The position numbers and the translations under genes are program-made. The notes below the pieces were generated by a model that saw only the letters and a program-made list of their open reading frames with translations, did not search any database and was not told the origin of the DNA. A DNA stretch of 64,000 bases from Tetraselmis striata (taxonomy: Eukaryota; Chlorophyta; Chlorodendrophyceae; Chlorodendrales; Chlorodendraceae), in assembly GCA_006384855.1 (NCBI GenBank), contig VCJN01002660.1:36772-100771 (forward strand). Reading direction: 5' to 3'. This document shows, one piece after another, positions 36,101 to 47,792 of the stretch. Numbering within the stretch: the first letter of the stretch is position 1; every line of letters begins with the position of its first letter.

Positions 36101-36672
36101 TGTCCTGCGGCTCATGCCGCCGCCGCCGCGCTCGCCGCGCCCGTGGGACAACTCTGTCGCCAGCGTGGGCGCGGACGGCACCGTTGCCATCATCAGCCTG
36201 GAGACGCTCCAGATCGAGCGCGTGCTGCCGGGCCACCCGCCAGGCTGCCCCACCCGCATCGTGCGCTGCCCCACTCTCACCCCCCTCTATGGGTGCTATC
36301 ACAAGATGCTGCAACTGGCTAACCCCCCCCCCCCCCCTGGTCCCCATCCGGCCCCGGCCCCCGGCCCCCGGCCCCAATCCATCCCCAGGTGTGGGACCCC
36401 ACCCGCGGCTTCATGGCCTGCCTGTGCCAATGCAGCGCCAGCATCGCCGACGAGTCGGCTCCCCTGGCGGGGCTGCTCAGCCACTCGCGCTCCAGCAGCT
36501 GCGCCGCCTCGGACTCGGGGTACGAGTCCCCGCAGGAGGGCCCCGCGGCCGCCACCGACGCAGAGCGGCTGCGGGCGGGCGTCCCGCTGGTGAAGCCGAC
36601 CACGCCCACGCAGGTCAAGGCCCGCCGCTCCAGCATCAAGAGCAAGGTGCCCCCCCTTCCTCCTACACACAC

Positions 36673-36721
<49 letters not shown>

Positions 36722-39700
36722 ACCAACGCTGGAATTGCTGCCCACAGTGCGACGACTCCTGCCGGTGCTCTTCATGCCAGCATTGCTCTCATATCCCTCC
36801 ACGGAATGCGTGCCCGTCCGTATTTGGCGATCGTATGCACAAATCACGCGGGTGAAGGGTGTGTTGATAGCATTGTTGCGACTCCCCTGGAAGCTGTGCT
36901 GCAGTTGGCGTCTGTGCCTGTGCGCGCATGGAGGGCTATGTGGCTGGGTGAACACCGCTGACACCCCTCACCCCCCCCCCCCCCCCCCCCTCTTTTGGCC
37001 CGCGCCGGCAAGATCCGGGACAGCATCGCCAAGGGCACGGGCAAGCTGGCGTTGAAGCTGCAGAGCCGCAAGGAGAAGGCGCAGGGGCTGGACATCAAGC
37101 TGCTGTCGCCCGTCCAGTCCCAGCCGAGCAGCGGGCGAGACCAGCCTAGCGGCAGCCATGATGGATCAGGTGCGCGGTGCACGTGTGCGTGCAATTCGGT
37201 CGAGTTCGGCTGCCGAGGGCGGCCCTATTGGAACGCGGCCTGCCGACTCGTACTCCATTGATTCCGCTCTGTCGCGGCTGCTCGTGCGCGTCTTGCAGGA
37301 GAAGCTAGTGGTGGTGTGGGACCTGATGACAGGGAAGCGCGACCGCGTTGTGTCGGGCACGGCGGCGGACGCGCTAATGCAGCAGTTCGAGCGCGCGCTG
37401 GCCGAGGAGGCGTCGGCGTCGGCGCCTGTCGCCAGCGCCGCGGCTCCGTCGGCGATGCTGGACACCTCGTGCGCGGCACTCAGCGCCGCTACAGGTGTCA
37501 GCTTGCTGCGCATCGACGCGGCGCAGCTGCTGCGGGACGGCAGCTCGGCGGCGCTGCCGCAGGCCATCAGCAGCACCGCCACCGCGGCGAACAGCAGCGA
37601 CCTAGCAAACCTCGCGGACCCGGCCACCATCGACCGCGCCGGCGAGGTCGCGGCGCTGGGCCTTGCGCTGGGCCTGCTGCACCAGTGGGGCCTGGACGGC
37701 CGCACAGACGCGCAGGTCCTGGCGCTGCTGGCCGCGGCGCTTCCGTCGCGTAACGCCGCGGTGGAGCCCAGCCAAGCGTCGGACGATCCGACAATGAGCG
37801 GGATACTGCTAGCGCGCGGCGCGCTGCCTGGCCTTGCCGGCGGCGTCACCCTGCAGCTGCCCCGCCCAGTGGCGCTGGCGTGGGAGAGGCGCGCCCCGCC
37901 CAGCGCGGGGGGTGCCCCGGTGGCCATCGTGTCAGCGCACTTTTGGGGCGACCTTTGGCGACACAGCACCGAGTTTGTGCGGCAGCGCCTGCTCGTCATC
38001 GCCGCGATGGCAAACCGCGCCATTCAGGCGAGCTGCCCGCCACCCTCGCCAAACTAAACACCCCAGTTACCTCTGTGCCTCTTAATGATGTGTGCGAGGG
38101 CACTCAAAAGCGCACGTCTGCCATCACACGCTCAAGCACGACGTGTCTCTCTCCGGCTGGCAGTTGAACGCTTCATCGAGGCTCTGCCTCTGCTCTGAGG
38201 GGTGGCGCAATCTGCGTGAGACTGACGCCCGTTGGCCACTGTCCCCTCCCTAGCTGAGCGGCGCCTCGAGTGAGGCCATCTGCGGCGGCGCCTCGGCTCT
38301 CATCACGCTCTATGCGCTCCAAATGCAGCAGGTCCCGCCTATTCTCCTACAACTTGTCGAATATTCGCCTGTCACCGAATGCAAAATCTATTGCAACGGC
38401 CACTTGAAACCCTTGTTTCCTTTGTTCCCGATTAAATCTCCGTTGACGTAATGCCTCAAGGTTGTGTTCATTTCTTGTTTCCGCAACAGAAATGGATCTT
38501 TGGGCTGTAGTCTTACTCTACATGTGCTCCTATTTCTGTGCCCGCGTAGGACCCCTCCCACCAGCTGGCGCTTCCGCGGCTGTCGACGTACGCGGCCCTG
38601 TGGGACGCGCCCAACCCATTCCTTCGCGAAGCTGCTCACCTGCTCCTCCACGCTGCGGCAGGTACTGTCGCGCCGCCTCGTCTCTGACATCCGAGGGCCA
38701 CCACTACAAGAATACCCCTGCCCCCCGCCCTCCCCCCCCCCCCCCCCCCCACACGCACACAATGGACCACAACGGAGGCAAGTGTGCTCTTATCACCCGA
38801 GAATTAATTCGATACACAAATTATCGCGCCATATCTTTCGGCGGGTCACTCTTCCCTACTCCGGTCAGTATCCGACCATGTAGCTTATCTTGAACTTTTC
38901 AGCGTACTCGTATTCACGATCGGTTTTCCATGCGATATCAAACGTGCACTCCTGACGTTATTCGTGAGGGCCGATAATTTTCAGCATCCGGTCGCGCCAG
39001 ATGACGATGGGGTGTAATATCCTCGGCACACAGCATTGCGACGACAGTTTCCGCCGTAAGGGCTGTGCCAGCATGCTTTCGCCGACACAGCCGACTCTAC
39101 CGTCGTATTCATATCAGTCCCCAAGCCCCCATCCGCATATCCATGGAGGCTGCTTCGAGCCCATGGTGGCCCGCGGCGCATGGATAGATATTGGCACGAC
39201 ATCCAAACGCTGTCAGCAGCAGCGGCCAAGTCCGGGAAATTCCCGCCCTCGGCCACGCACCCCGCGCGTCGAGTAGCATGTCGTGCCTGAGGCGTGCCCC
39301 CCCCCCCCCCCCCACCCCGCCTCATCCTACGGTCAGGGCCACGCGACGACTGCGATAGCGCCGCCAGTGCTGCCGGCGCCAACAGCTTCCGGCTCTCGAC
39401 CGAGATGGAGGACGTCATCGCCCTGCGCGAGGCGTATCGGCCACGCCTACCCAGTGCCGAGGCGCTCACGACACACGGCCTCAGCATCATCGTCGCGGGC
39501 GCGGCGTGCCTAGCGTACTGGGACCAAGTGCGTCGCTCACGCGATCCCGCCCACGGGAACCACATCGCGCTCGACCCCTCCGGGCAGCCTCCGACAATCC
39601 GCCTGCGCCCAAGCAGGCGGCGCGAAATCTTACCGCCCGCCGCGCCGTGCCACCCCCCTGCGCGCATATACATGGCTCCCGCCTTGATATACTTGTCCAT

Positions 39701-42700
39701 AAACCAAGAGGCTCTCCACTATTTGCTTTGAAAAACATGCATTTCCGGTAAACGCGCCGAGCGATGGCTGAGAAAAAACCCGCGCGTCGTTAAAAGGAAA
39801 AAACCCTTGCCGCCGTGAAACCCAGGGCTTTCGAAGCCACTCGGCAGCCCCATACAAGTCGTCTGCCCTGGGACCCACAGGGTATCCGGTGCCTGTCGCT
39901 CCCCCCCCCCCCCCCCCCCCTCTCTTCCGGCGTCGAGAGCCATACATATACTTCATATCTGCGTGGTATAGTCAGCTTGCGCGCGCGCTCGGTGATATCG
40001 CCCGGTGATATCAACCTTTCTACGAATTCTGGCGGTTTTTGCCTGCTTTTCAGATTTAAATGCTTTTGCGGACCGACTCCCTGCCCCGGCTCATAAAGCG
40101 GATTATCTTACTCTGCTCAGCCGCCTTACTGCTGCCTATGACCATGCAGCTACAAGTGTCGGCCACGTTCTGAGGGCTCGTATGCACGCCTGCCTCCTTG
40201 TGGCAGGTCCCAGAAAAGCTGTTCCGCGCGACGGCGCCGCTGCTGTTTGAGCTGGCGTGCCAAGCGCCGGCGCCGTACTCCTCCTCCGCCGCCAGCCTTC
40301 TGTCGGAAGGATTCATGAGCTTCGGCGCCGATAGGTCTTCCCCTTCCCCATCTTCTTGCCCCTGGGGCCTCGTCTGATCTCGTCTGGACACCCTTCAAGC
40401 CGCGCGGTCCGTCGTGCAGTGGCTGCCTGCTCTCGGCCAACCGGGCCACGACCGTGGTGGACCAGGCCCCCGGCTAGTTTTCGGCGGGTTTCGCCGAGAT
40501 CCCGACTTAAACAAAACTCCTCGGAAAAAGGCTCTGAAACCCTCTTCTTTAGACGAATCGTTGGATATCGACAGACAGCGCCGACAGAGCTTTTGCCCAC
40601 GTTGCAAACCTTGTCCACGATGCGAGGTTAAGCTAGTCCAGAGCTGCGTAGTCCCTCGATGGGTCGTACATTCCTCACCGGCAACTTTGAACAAAGCTTT
40701 TATTTGTCAGAATCAACGCGCTAACTGATTCTCAAAGTTATGACAGTACAGCACGAGAATGATGATCCGGTTACGCCGCAGGCTCCCGATCGATATCTCC
40801 CTTTGGCCTCTAACGAACCGGGGTTGCGTGTCACTCGCAGGTGGAAGGGGGTTATTGGCTCTCAGCTGGGCAGCTTCGTGGAGCGCATTTTGGCTGTCTG
40901 CGAGCTCCTGAGCCAGGAGCCGTCGCCAGCCGCGACCGCTTCGCAGCGCACCGGAGGGGAGGCTGCCGGCTCGTCGGAGAGAGGCACGCCGGCGAGGGAC
41001 GCCACGCGAGGCCTGCAGCGAGCCAAGCAGGCGCTGCGCGCCGCCACCGGTGCGTCCCCCCCCCCCCCCCCCCCCCCCAACCCGGTGCCACACTCGTGCT
41101 CACGATGGGGTCCAAATCAACCGTGATACCACTCCCCGCCGCTGCGCCCGCAGGCTCCAGTGCCGCCATCAGCGTCGCGGACCGCTCCACGCGCATGGCC
41201 TGCCGCGAGAACCTGACCGCCATCATCCCCGCCATCGCGGCCGCCGACCTGCCTCTCTTCCTGCACATCCTGGATCAGCGCCTCGCCGGAGGTGCGCGCG
41301 AGCGGGGTCCCGTGCTGCCCACGAGCGCTCCCCCTTCCGCAAGCATGTCTCGCCAGTGACCTCCATGGGTTGTCAGCCTGGGTCCGTTGACGCAGTGCCC
41401 TGCGGCTGGCGCTGTGCTGCCGCGGGCAGGCGTGCGCGGCGACTCGCCCACGCACATGCTGGCGATGATCAGCCTCATCCGGCTGGTGCACAGCCGGCCG
41501 GCCCTGGTGGCGGAGCACCTGCCGCTCGTGCTGTCAGTCATCCTGCGCGGCCTCAACCCCGCCAACGCAGCGCTGCGGCGCGCGTGCATGCAGGTGCGCC
41601 CCTGCCCCCTTCCGTACATTGCCGATTCAACGCAGGCAGGCAAGCAGAGGTACGGAGACTTTTAATATGAACCTCGGGAAATGCCCTATCATTTGCGGAA
41701 CGACTGTCCGAGGTCGGACATGTTCATCCCGCGGACATGCACAGGATTGGGACCGCTACCACCCTTCGTGTTTATACTGTCGGTTTTGACTCACCCCCCC
41801 CCCCCCCCCCCCACCGCCCCTTTCGCCGCAAACAAAGGATCACTACACTGATGTGTCATAATACAGCTCAAAAAAAATTGCAAGGATTTTCCGACTACCG
41901 GGTATTTGCTGCAAAGCAAGTCACTCTATTTCAGACCTGGAAACTTAGTCTGGGATATATAATTTGTGGTATAGTATATACATAGCGCATAGGTGTCTGG
42001 CCACGTGTTCTGTACGTTGGTGGCATGCGTGCGGTGAGGCCTTGCGCCACAGGATGAGGCGCGAGCCGCGCGGGCCGTGTGTTGTCATCCGGCTGATCTC
42101 GGCGTGGCGGCGCCGCAGGGGGTGAGCGCCGCGGTGAAGGAGTTCTGCATGCGCTTCCCCATGGTCGCCTTCCATGGCAGCGAGGCCAGCATGCTGCTGG
42201 CGGTGGGCAGCGCAATCCCGGGCGCCAACCCGCACCCGGGCCCCGCGGCCGCCGCCGCTGCCGCCGCACGCCCCGCCCCGGCAGCCGCCGCCAGCGGCTC
42301 GGCGCCCTCCAAGCTGATGGCCAGCTTCTTTGGCGGCGCGTCACGGGAGCCGGAGCCGGCCGACTCACACGACGCCGCGCGAGAGGTCCCCCCCCCCCCC
42401 CCCCCTCGGGCCCCGCCCCCGCGACTATTAATCCCTAGCGACTAGTAATACCCCCAGTGAGCCAACAGCCCCCATCCCCAATTCAATCCTCCCCATCTGC
42501 GGGTGCCGACGCACCTGTAAGGCGGACCCTTATTGTGGTTATAAGCCTGAAATTGGGCTACTATAAGAACATTCGCTATAGTAAATAACTTCGCTAATCT
42601 TCCGCTATGATCTCGTCTACCAATTGACCTCTGGCAGGTTGCCGCAGGGGTTTTATTCGCGATGTTATTGTTGTTATCATCACCGCGCCGGCACGTGTAG

Positions 42701-44442
42701 TAATCACCCTGCCCTAATCGTCTGCTGAGCAGCCAGATGTCATCTGGTACAACCAGGTGGCGCATCGTATTTGGTGTTTGATTTTGGTGCGGTCAACGCA
42801 CGCCGTGATACAAATTCGGGCATAGTAGGGTCAGCGCCCCGACAAAGGTGCCCACCTTCTGTGTGGAGTCTTGGTTTGATACTCCTGATACGCATACCGT
42901 ACTGCGAGTCATGCTTTGTCGACATTTGCTGCTTACCATGAGATCGGCCAGTAGACGACATTATTCCGGATGCATGCGTCCAGAGCGTCATGGCCCCAGC
43001 TCTTGATGTGTATATTTGAGGTCACTTGTGCGGCAGACGTCGGCGTTCTGAGTCGATAAGCATCGCACCCCTGACGCTACGTCGGGCGGCCGCCCCGTTG
43101 CCACGTGTATATAGTAATCCCATGCCCCCCCCCCCCCCCCCCCCCTTTGGCTGTTTTGTCAGCCTGCGTGCCTTCCGCACCCCTCACGGACCGGCCGCGG
43201 GAAATGGCGTCCATTGAGCTCGTCACCGGCTCCCCCCCCCCCCCCCCCCCCCCCGCGGCCACAATCGCCTGCAAGGGACCTGACGCCATCGCTGCGCGAC
43301 GCCGCCACTGCAGATGCTGTCCGTCTACGACATGACCACCGGCATAAAGAAGCGCATCCTGATGTTGCCGCCGTCCAACAAGGGCACGCCGCCGGGCGTG
43401 GGCGCGGTGAGCCTCCTCACCCCCTCCCCCCCCCCCCTGGGTACCCGCTGAGCTTGCTTCTCGCCTCTCCAGATGGCGGTCGACTTTTAGCCATGTCGAC
43501 AAACCTCAATACCGCATGGCGGGCACCCGGCGCCGCGCAGGTGGCCTTCAGCCCGGACGGCAGCGCGGTGCTGGCGTTCAGCCCCCGTGACGGCTGCCTG
43601 CGCAAGTGGGGCCTCTCGGAGCGGTGGACGCAGCGGCTGGCCAAGGGGCCCGCCATCCTCGCGGCCAGCGCGGAGCAGGAGCTGCTGGATCCCAAGATGC
43701 TGCCGCCGCCCGTGAACCCGTCTGGCCAGGTGGCGCTCCTTCGCCGCACCGCCCCGCAATGCTTTGTCGCCGTGCTTGCCGTGTCGCCACATGTCGAGTC
43801 TGTCGTCAATCTCCGCCTCGTCCTCCACCCTGGCAGCCGCTTTCTCCCCCTGCCGAGCCGCCGCGACCTCGACTTGCTGCCGCTTCCCTTCCTCCGCCGC
43901 CGCCACCCTGCCAGCTTCTTCTGCTTCCGCCTCCGCCTCAAGTATAGCGACGTACGCGTTAGATACTTGAGTCGGAGGACAATTATATGGAGGACGATTC
44001 GCGAATGAATGCAGTAACATTAGCGAATCGTCCAACGCCATAGTCGCTAGTACGGTCCTAGGGAAAACTGTATTCATCTGGAAATAAATGAGATTGCAGC
44101 GCAACGTGTCACGGAGTCTCCGACTCGGGGCGGTGCAAAACAATGCGCTGTGTTGGGGACCCGCGCAAACTGGAATACACGTAAATGGTACGGGTATCCA
44201 CATGCCTCGGCCGATCCCGCTCCCGCTCCCGCTCCCGACCAGACAGGCACCGCCGGCCAACCCCTGCCGGCGGTCACGGCGTCGATAGCTGACGTCGCTG
44301 TTCCGCCGCCTGCCGGCAGGTGGAGCTGGGCTACAGCCTGCAGTGTGCCTCGACAGGCCACGTGACGCTCTCGCACGGCGGCGTCGTCCTCGGCCAGTTC
44401 GACCTCAGCAGTCTCCCCTCCAAGAGCTCCCCGCGGTGGTAG
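28210..44442 (+). CDS. WDR7: WDR7 / rabconnectin-3 beta homologue (about 27 exons)
   Basis: WD40 scaffold that with rabconnectin-3 alpha (DMXL) regulates V-ATPase assembly and vesicle acidification. Exon ends: 28210-28352, 28709-28809, 28941-29101, 29352-29492, 29615-29776, 30180-30286, 30511-30620, 30938-31055, 31442-31799, 31922-32281, 32976-33354, 33945-34319, 35782-36260, 36389-36646, 37013-about 37111, 37299-38027, 38254-38331, 38550-38661, 39337-39527, 40207-40334, 40841-41049, 41154-41291, 41430-41593, 42119-42385, 43314-43406, 43541-43729, 44320-44442; about 1,920 aa (human about 1,490). N-terminal WD blades include VFTGAIDGGIIKWKP and SADRDGWICVWDPLSG; the second set has LQGHLGRVLCFL, LSGGEDGSVRGW and LVVVWDLMTGKRDRVVSG. 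Then come LLHQWGLDGRTDAQVL, a helical region, and C-terminal blades YDMTTGIKKRI and VAFSPDGSAVLAFS. Exon 9 needs a one-base correction near 31576-31579. The exon-15 end, the exon-6 donor and the GC donor at 38028 are uncertain. Confidence 0.87.
28361..28401 (+). repeat. 41-nt poly-C in WDR7 intron 1
   Basis: Forty-one C starting 8 nt after the GTGAGC donor. Similar C runs of 13 or more occur in many later WDR7 introns (for example 29499-29521, 30121-30153, 32948-32966, 36971-36990, 38731-38750, 39298-39313, 41057-41078, 42387-42404, 43124-43145, 43231-43252). Confidence 0.92.
31120..31154 (+). repeat. Perfect 12-bp inverted repeat in a WDR7 intron
   Basis: GCCAGTGGATAC at 31120-31131 and GTATCCACTGGC at 31143-31154 with an 11-nt loop. 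Further partial copies (GCGGATACTGGGATCC, AGTATCCGCTGGCAC) follow within 80 nt. Confidence 0.75.
34669..35444 (+). repeat. Direct tandem duplication of about 380 nt in WDR7 intron 12
   Basis: Copy 1 is about 34669-35045 and copy 2 about 35062-35444, offset 393 nt. The first ~250 nt (CCTGACAACCCGAGTTGGCG to ACAGTGTCTG.ATTGA) are nearly identical, with one extra A and single substitutions. The distal parts have diverged more. Both copies end with GGTGCCAAYGCAYCTATAA..AAACCCTTATTGT, related to the dispersed GGTGCC element. Short frames inside are conserved only because the DNA is. Confidence 0.9.
36665..36719 (+). repeat. (CA)n microsatellite in a WDR7 intron
   Basis: About 27 CA units with one G interruption, beginning about 18 nt after the GTGCCC donor of exon 14. 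Confidence 0.92.
42490..42695. repeat. Copy of the dispersed GGTGCC element in WDR7 intron 24
   Basis: GGGTGCCGACGCACCTGTAA followed by GGACCCTTATTGTGGTTATA at 42499-42542, and the reverse-oriented end ATCACCGCGCCGGCACGTG at about 42679-42697. Same family as 21475-21733 and the ends of the 34669-35444 repeats. Confidence 0.5.
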
Positions 44443-45173
44443 CCGCGCGCACTGCGCAGCCGGTCCGGCTCTCGCCGGCGGTGGTGTTGCGCCGGGTTGA
44501 TGGCTAGTGGTGATGCACGGTCTGTGTTGCGGGGAGTGCGCGCCTAGCAGGCAGTTGGCAGTCGCCATCAGTCGCAGCAGCGATGTAATAACTTCGAAAT
44601 TGAAAAATGGCAGTTCGAGGCGAATGGGCGATCTCATTCTGCCGCATATACTGGCGCTGCTAAATTTGTGTTAAAATGTAACGAAGTGGCTTATTTTCTC
44701 CGGGCCACGTAGATACCTGGGGCCGGTTAAGCATCACCACTAACGGCAAAACTTTCTGAAACCATCATGGGTTCTCACCACTGCCGACTGTTCCACCGTG
44801 TGGCGACCAGTCTAGCGAGTATTGTCTTTTACCGACAGCGGCAACATGCAGAGACAGTGATACGGTGCGCCTACTAAATCAATACATCGCCCGTCGTATA
44901 TGCTTCGTATATGCAAATTGCTGGGTGCTGGGATAGGCTTTACCCGTACGCCTTTCAATACGGGCTGTAAACTCCTTCCCAACGGCGACAGATGAGTGTA
45001 AAAGTAAACTTCGCCCCGGGACATCGGCCAAAGCCGCCCCAGCACTTGACCCCTTGCGCCAACTGCAGTCGCAGGTCTGGCATAGCCCGTAGGCCATTGC
45101 CTCATTCGAACCCCGAAGGGCTAATGCATCAACCGGGGAATAAACTCAGGACGTAGCTAACTACAAGCACCGC
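44443..45173. other. Downstream flank of WDR7
   Basis: No gene. Expected to hold the WDR7 3' UTR; AT content rises after 44580. Short frames at 44812-45105 (-) have no recognisable content. Confidence 0.45.
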
Positions 45174-45880
45174 ATGCATACCGCTTTGAAGAATCTGTGG
45201 GCATCTGTGGCAATTGATGCGGGGGCGGTGCTTGACCGGGACCGCTCGGGAGCCGGCGACTTGACCCTTGAGACGAGTGGGCTGCGCCTTGCGGACCGCT
45301 CGCGGCTGTCGGACCTGACGCTGGCGGGGTGGGGGGGGGGGGGGGGGGGGGGGCGGCGTGCGATTACATGATCGACTTCGCGTGCGTGTCCTTCACGACC
45401 CCCACTTGGAGCAACGAACCCCGCTGGTGCATCCCGGGAATCGCGGCGACCGAGGCGGAGCATGCTAAGTTGGCAGCGGACCGGGCGTCTCCCGCCCCAG
45501 TGCAGGGTGTTCACCGGTACTACCCTTTTGTGGTTGAGGACCGCGGCCGTCTCGGGAAGTCCGCTTTGACGGTGGTCTACATCTTCGCGGTGCTGTTGGT
45601 TGTGCGCAACTTCCCTGGCGGTCCTTCCGCCCCGACCTCTTGCTTTCTTCGTGGTCAATCCGTTCAGGCACTTCGAAACTTTGTCGCCAGCCAACCTGCT
45701 GAGTTCCGCCGTCACCTGTCGCGCACACGGTGGGGGCTGTTGCAGCGGGTCTCGGCTTGCGTGCATGGTACCCTGGGCGGTATTCTCTCTGCCGGTGTGC
45801 AGATGGCCAAGTGTGATGCGTGTGCTCGTGCCCACTCTGCGTCTTCTCATGTTAATGCTTCCACCCCGCAGTCGTTGTAG
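45174..45880 (+). mobile_element. LINE retroelement C-terminal fragment with endonuclease-like domain
   Basis: Two overlapping frames separated by a long G tract (45329-45353). The upstream one reads NLWASVAIDAGAVLDRDRSG then ADRSRLSDLTLAGW; the downstream frame continues CDYMIDFACVSF, then YYPFVVEDRGRLGKSAL and an Arg-rich end closed by TAG at 45878-45880. The order R.SDL.L.GW...D..IDF.VVS matches the restriction-like endonuclease of R2-type non-LTR elements (the D/E and acidic-strand motif), followed by the typical VPFVVE tail. The reverse-transcriptase core is missing and the G tract disrupts the frame, so it is inactive. It sits about 730 nt downstream of WDR7. The fragment at 5137-5715 is related in type. 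Confidence 0.6.
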
Positions 45881-47792
45881 AGGACCTTTCTGATTGCCTT
45901 TTATTTTGGTGATTTCCGATATCGCCTTCTGCTGCTAGCTCATGTAATTAATTAAAAATAAACTCAGGACACGCCGGGACGATATTGCCAAAAATACATC
46001 GGCCACGAATCGATGCCCGGACCTCTTGCGTACGAGACGACCGCTCAAACGAGCGGACAAGTAGATGAGTATAATTGCACCAATCGTCTTCCAGCAAACG
46101 ACAGCTACTACAGCTCTGAAAAATAATCACGTAGTGGCTTTGTAGTCCACTACTACTCTAGTCGTTATATTTGGATTTAGTTACATGAGCTATAGCTGCA
46201 AAAGGCGATCAGGAAATCACCCGAAAAGGCATTGTATTTGGATGAATTCGCTATTTTGTATAAATATGCATGACGGACAGAGTGGTCTTTGGCGCTGCAA
46301 ATAACATGGATGTCCTCATGATAATTTCAACAATACTTCATGACAACACCCGTACTCACTGATGAGTGATGAAAACTAAATATCGCGAAAGCAAGGAGAG
46401 AAGAATTCGGGATGCTTCTATACAACGCGGGTATTGCGAAGGTAGTGACGCGGGACAAAGACCGTGTGCGAGTCGTTTCGACCACACTATGTACTTGGTG
46501 ATATGCTCTATGTTTCTTACGGTCCCCGGGGGGGGGGGGGGGGGGGGGGGGGGAGAGGGAGACTCAAGCCATGAATACAACTAAAAACGACATCACGACG
46601 CTAGATAGTCGCAACATCACCCCGCATGTTCTAAGATCAGGGCATATAAACCCTATATAACCCTAGAAATACACCGCGTACATGCGATGTACGCATTTAC
46701 ATACACCAGTCCACATAAGTCTTTGCACATAGAAATCCGCGCGTATCCTCGCCTCGGTGCCCAAGCCATGGGGCCACGGGGCCACAGAGGCTTGTAATCC
46801 ATTGTATGCAAGCCTCCTACGCCAAGGAGGCAGCCGTTTATCCCGGTTATCGCAGTTTTAGAATTGTTCTTCGGCTATGGCATTGCTTGGCACATGGCTA
46901 AACCACAGAAAAAAACGGGCGATGAATAGGGAGCAACTAGCTACCATCCTTCGCATATGCCCGCGCGGTGCCGGTGGTGGGTGGACGTATGCCTGCGCTG
47001 TAAGACGACCGAGATTGAGCCCGATCCATGCACGCTACCGATGCAATGGCATTTCCTTGAAAGAGTGCAAGTAATCCCGTCGTCGTGATGGGCCCAATCA
47101 TCCCACAATTTTCCAAGCTGCAAGATATGCGCCGTTGGCCGCGCCTCGATGGGCTACTATCACCTATAGGCCCTCGATGGGCGCTATCACTCAGCATGGC
47201 CAGGCCGCCAGCAGGGCAGGGCGGTGCTTGCCTTCACATTAGCCGCGTTAAACAAGCCAAGCCGCGCGGCATGGTAATGCTGGCGGTAGTGCAATATTCC
47301 TTCACGGAGATGATGGCATCCCTTGAATATGTTGTTGACAATGCTGTGCGGTGTGATCGTACTGGCTTCGTCACACATCTCCACTAGACCGTTGCAATTG
47401 CGCAGCCAAGTTAAGGCAACTCCCGCACACTTTCTTGGGCCAGTCCACCAACCCTATATATGCAACAGTCGTAAAATGCATACCAGATGCATACACACAC
47501 TTTAGTGTAAAATCAGGCACGATAAGGAAACTAGCAGGCAACTTAGTTTGCAAAATGTCGGCACTAAGGATGCTGACAATTACCTGTGCATGAGTCCGAG
47601 TGTAGAACATCGTTGCTGTCAATGGAAACCGGAAGAGGCCGCCCCTTCCGCTTTCGAAAGTGGTGCAGATGAAACGGGTAGAGGAGAGGGGCATCAGCAC
47701 TCCACGTGTGACCGTTTGGTGTCTCTGCTAGCTCCGTGAGAAGCACGCCTCGGCAAGCGCGGGGCTTGACAATCTGGGCGAGTCGCTTGCCG
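45881..47792. other. Gene-poor AT-richer region
   Basis: No supported gene. Contains a 27-nt G run at 46527-46553. At 46003-46075 the minus strand shows a weakly tRNA-like stretch without a convincing cloverleaf. Confidence 0.4.

Noticed and set aside
36665..36719. Regular short repeats that might suggest a CRISPR-like array
   Set aside because: A simple CA microsatellite inside a eukaryotic intron; no spacers.
35593..36855. 420-aa plus-strand frame rich in Cys, Arg and Ala
   Set aside because: Wrong frame of WDR7 exons 13-14; the correct frame gives WD-repeat sequence (LQGHLGRVLC, GGEDGSVRGW).
38981..39700. 239-aa minus-strand frame
   Set aside because: It overlaps WDR7 exon 19, whose plus-strand frame fits both flanking exons in phase; the antisense frame has a poly-Gly block from the C run.
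39294..39731. 145-aa frame as a stand-alone gene
   Set aside because: Only 39337-39527 is protein-like, and it fits as a WDR7 exon with matching phase on both sides; the rest is intron.
46003..46075. tRNA-like stretch on the minus strand (GTCCGCTCGTTTGAGCGGTC, later CGGGCATCGATTC)
   Set aside because: The anticodon arm does not pair properly and the B-box has mismatches; at most a decayed tRNA-derived repeat.
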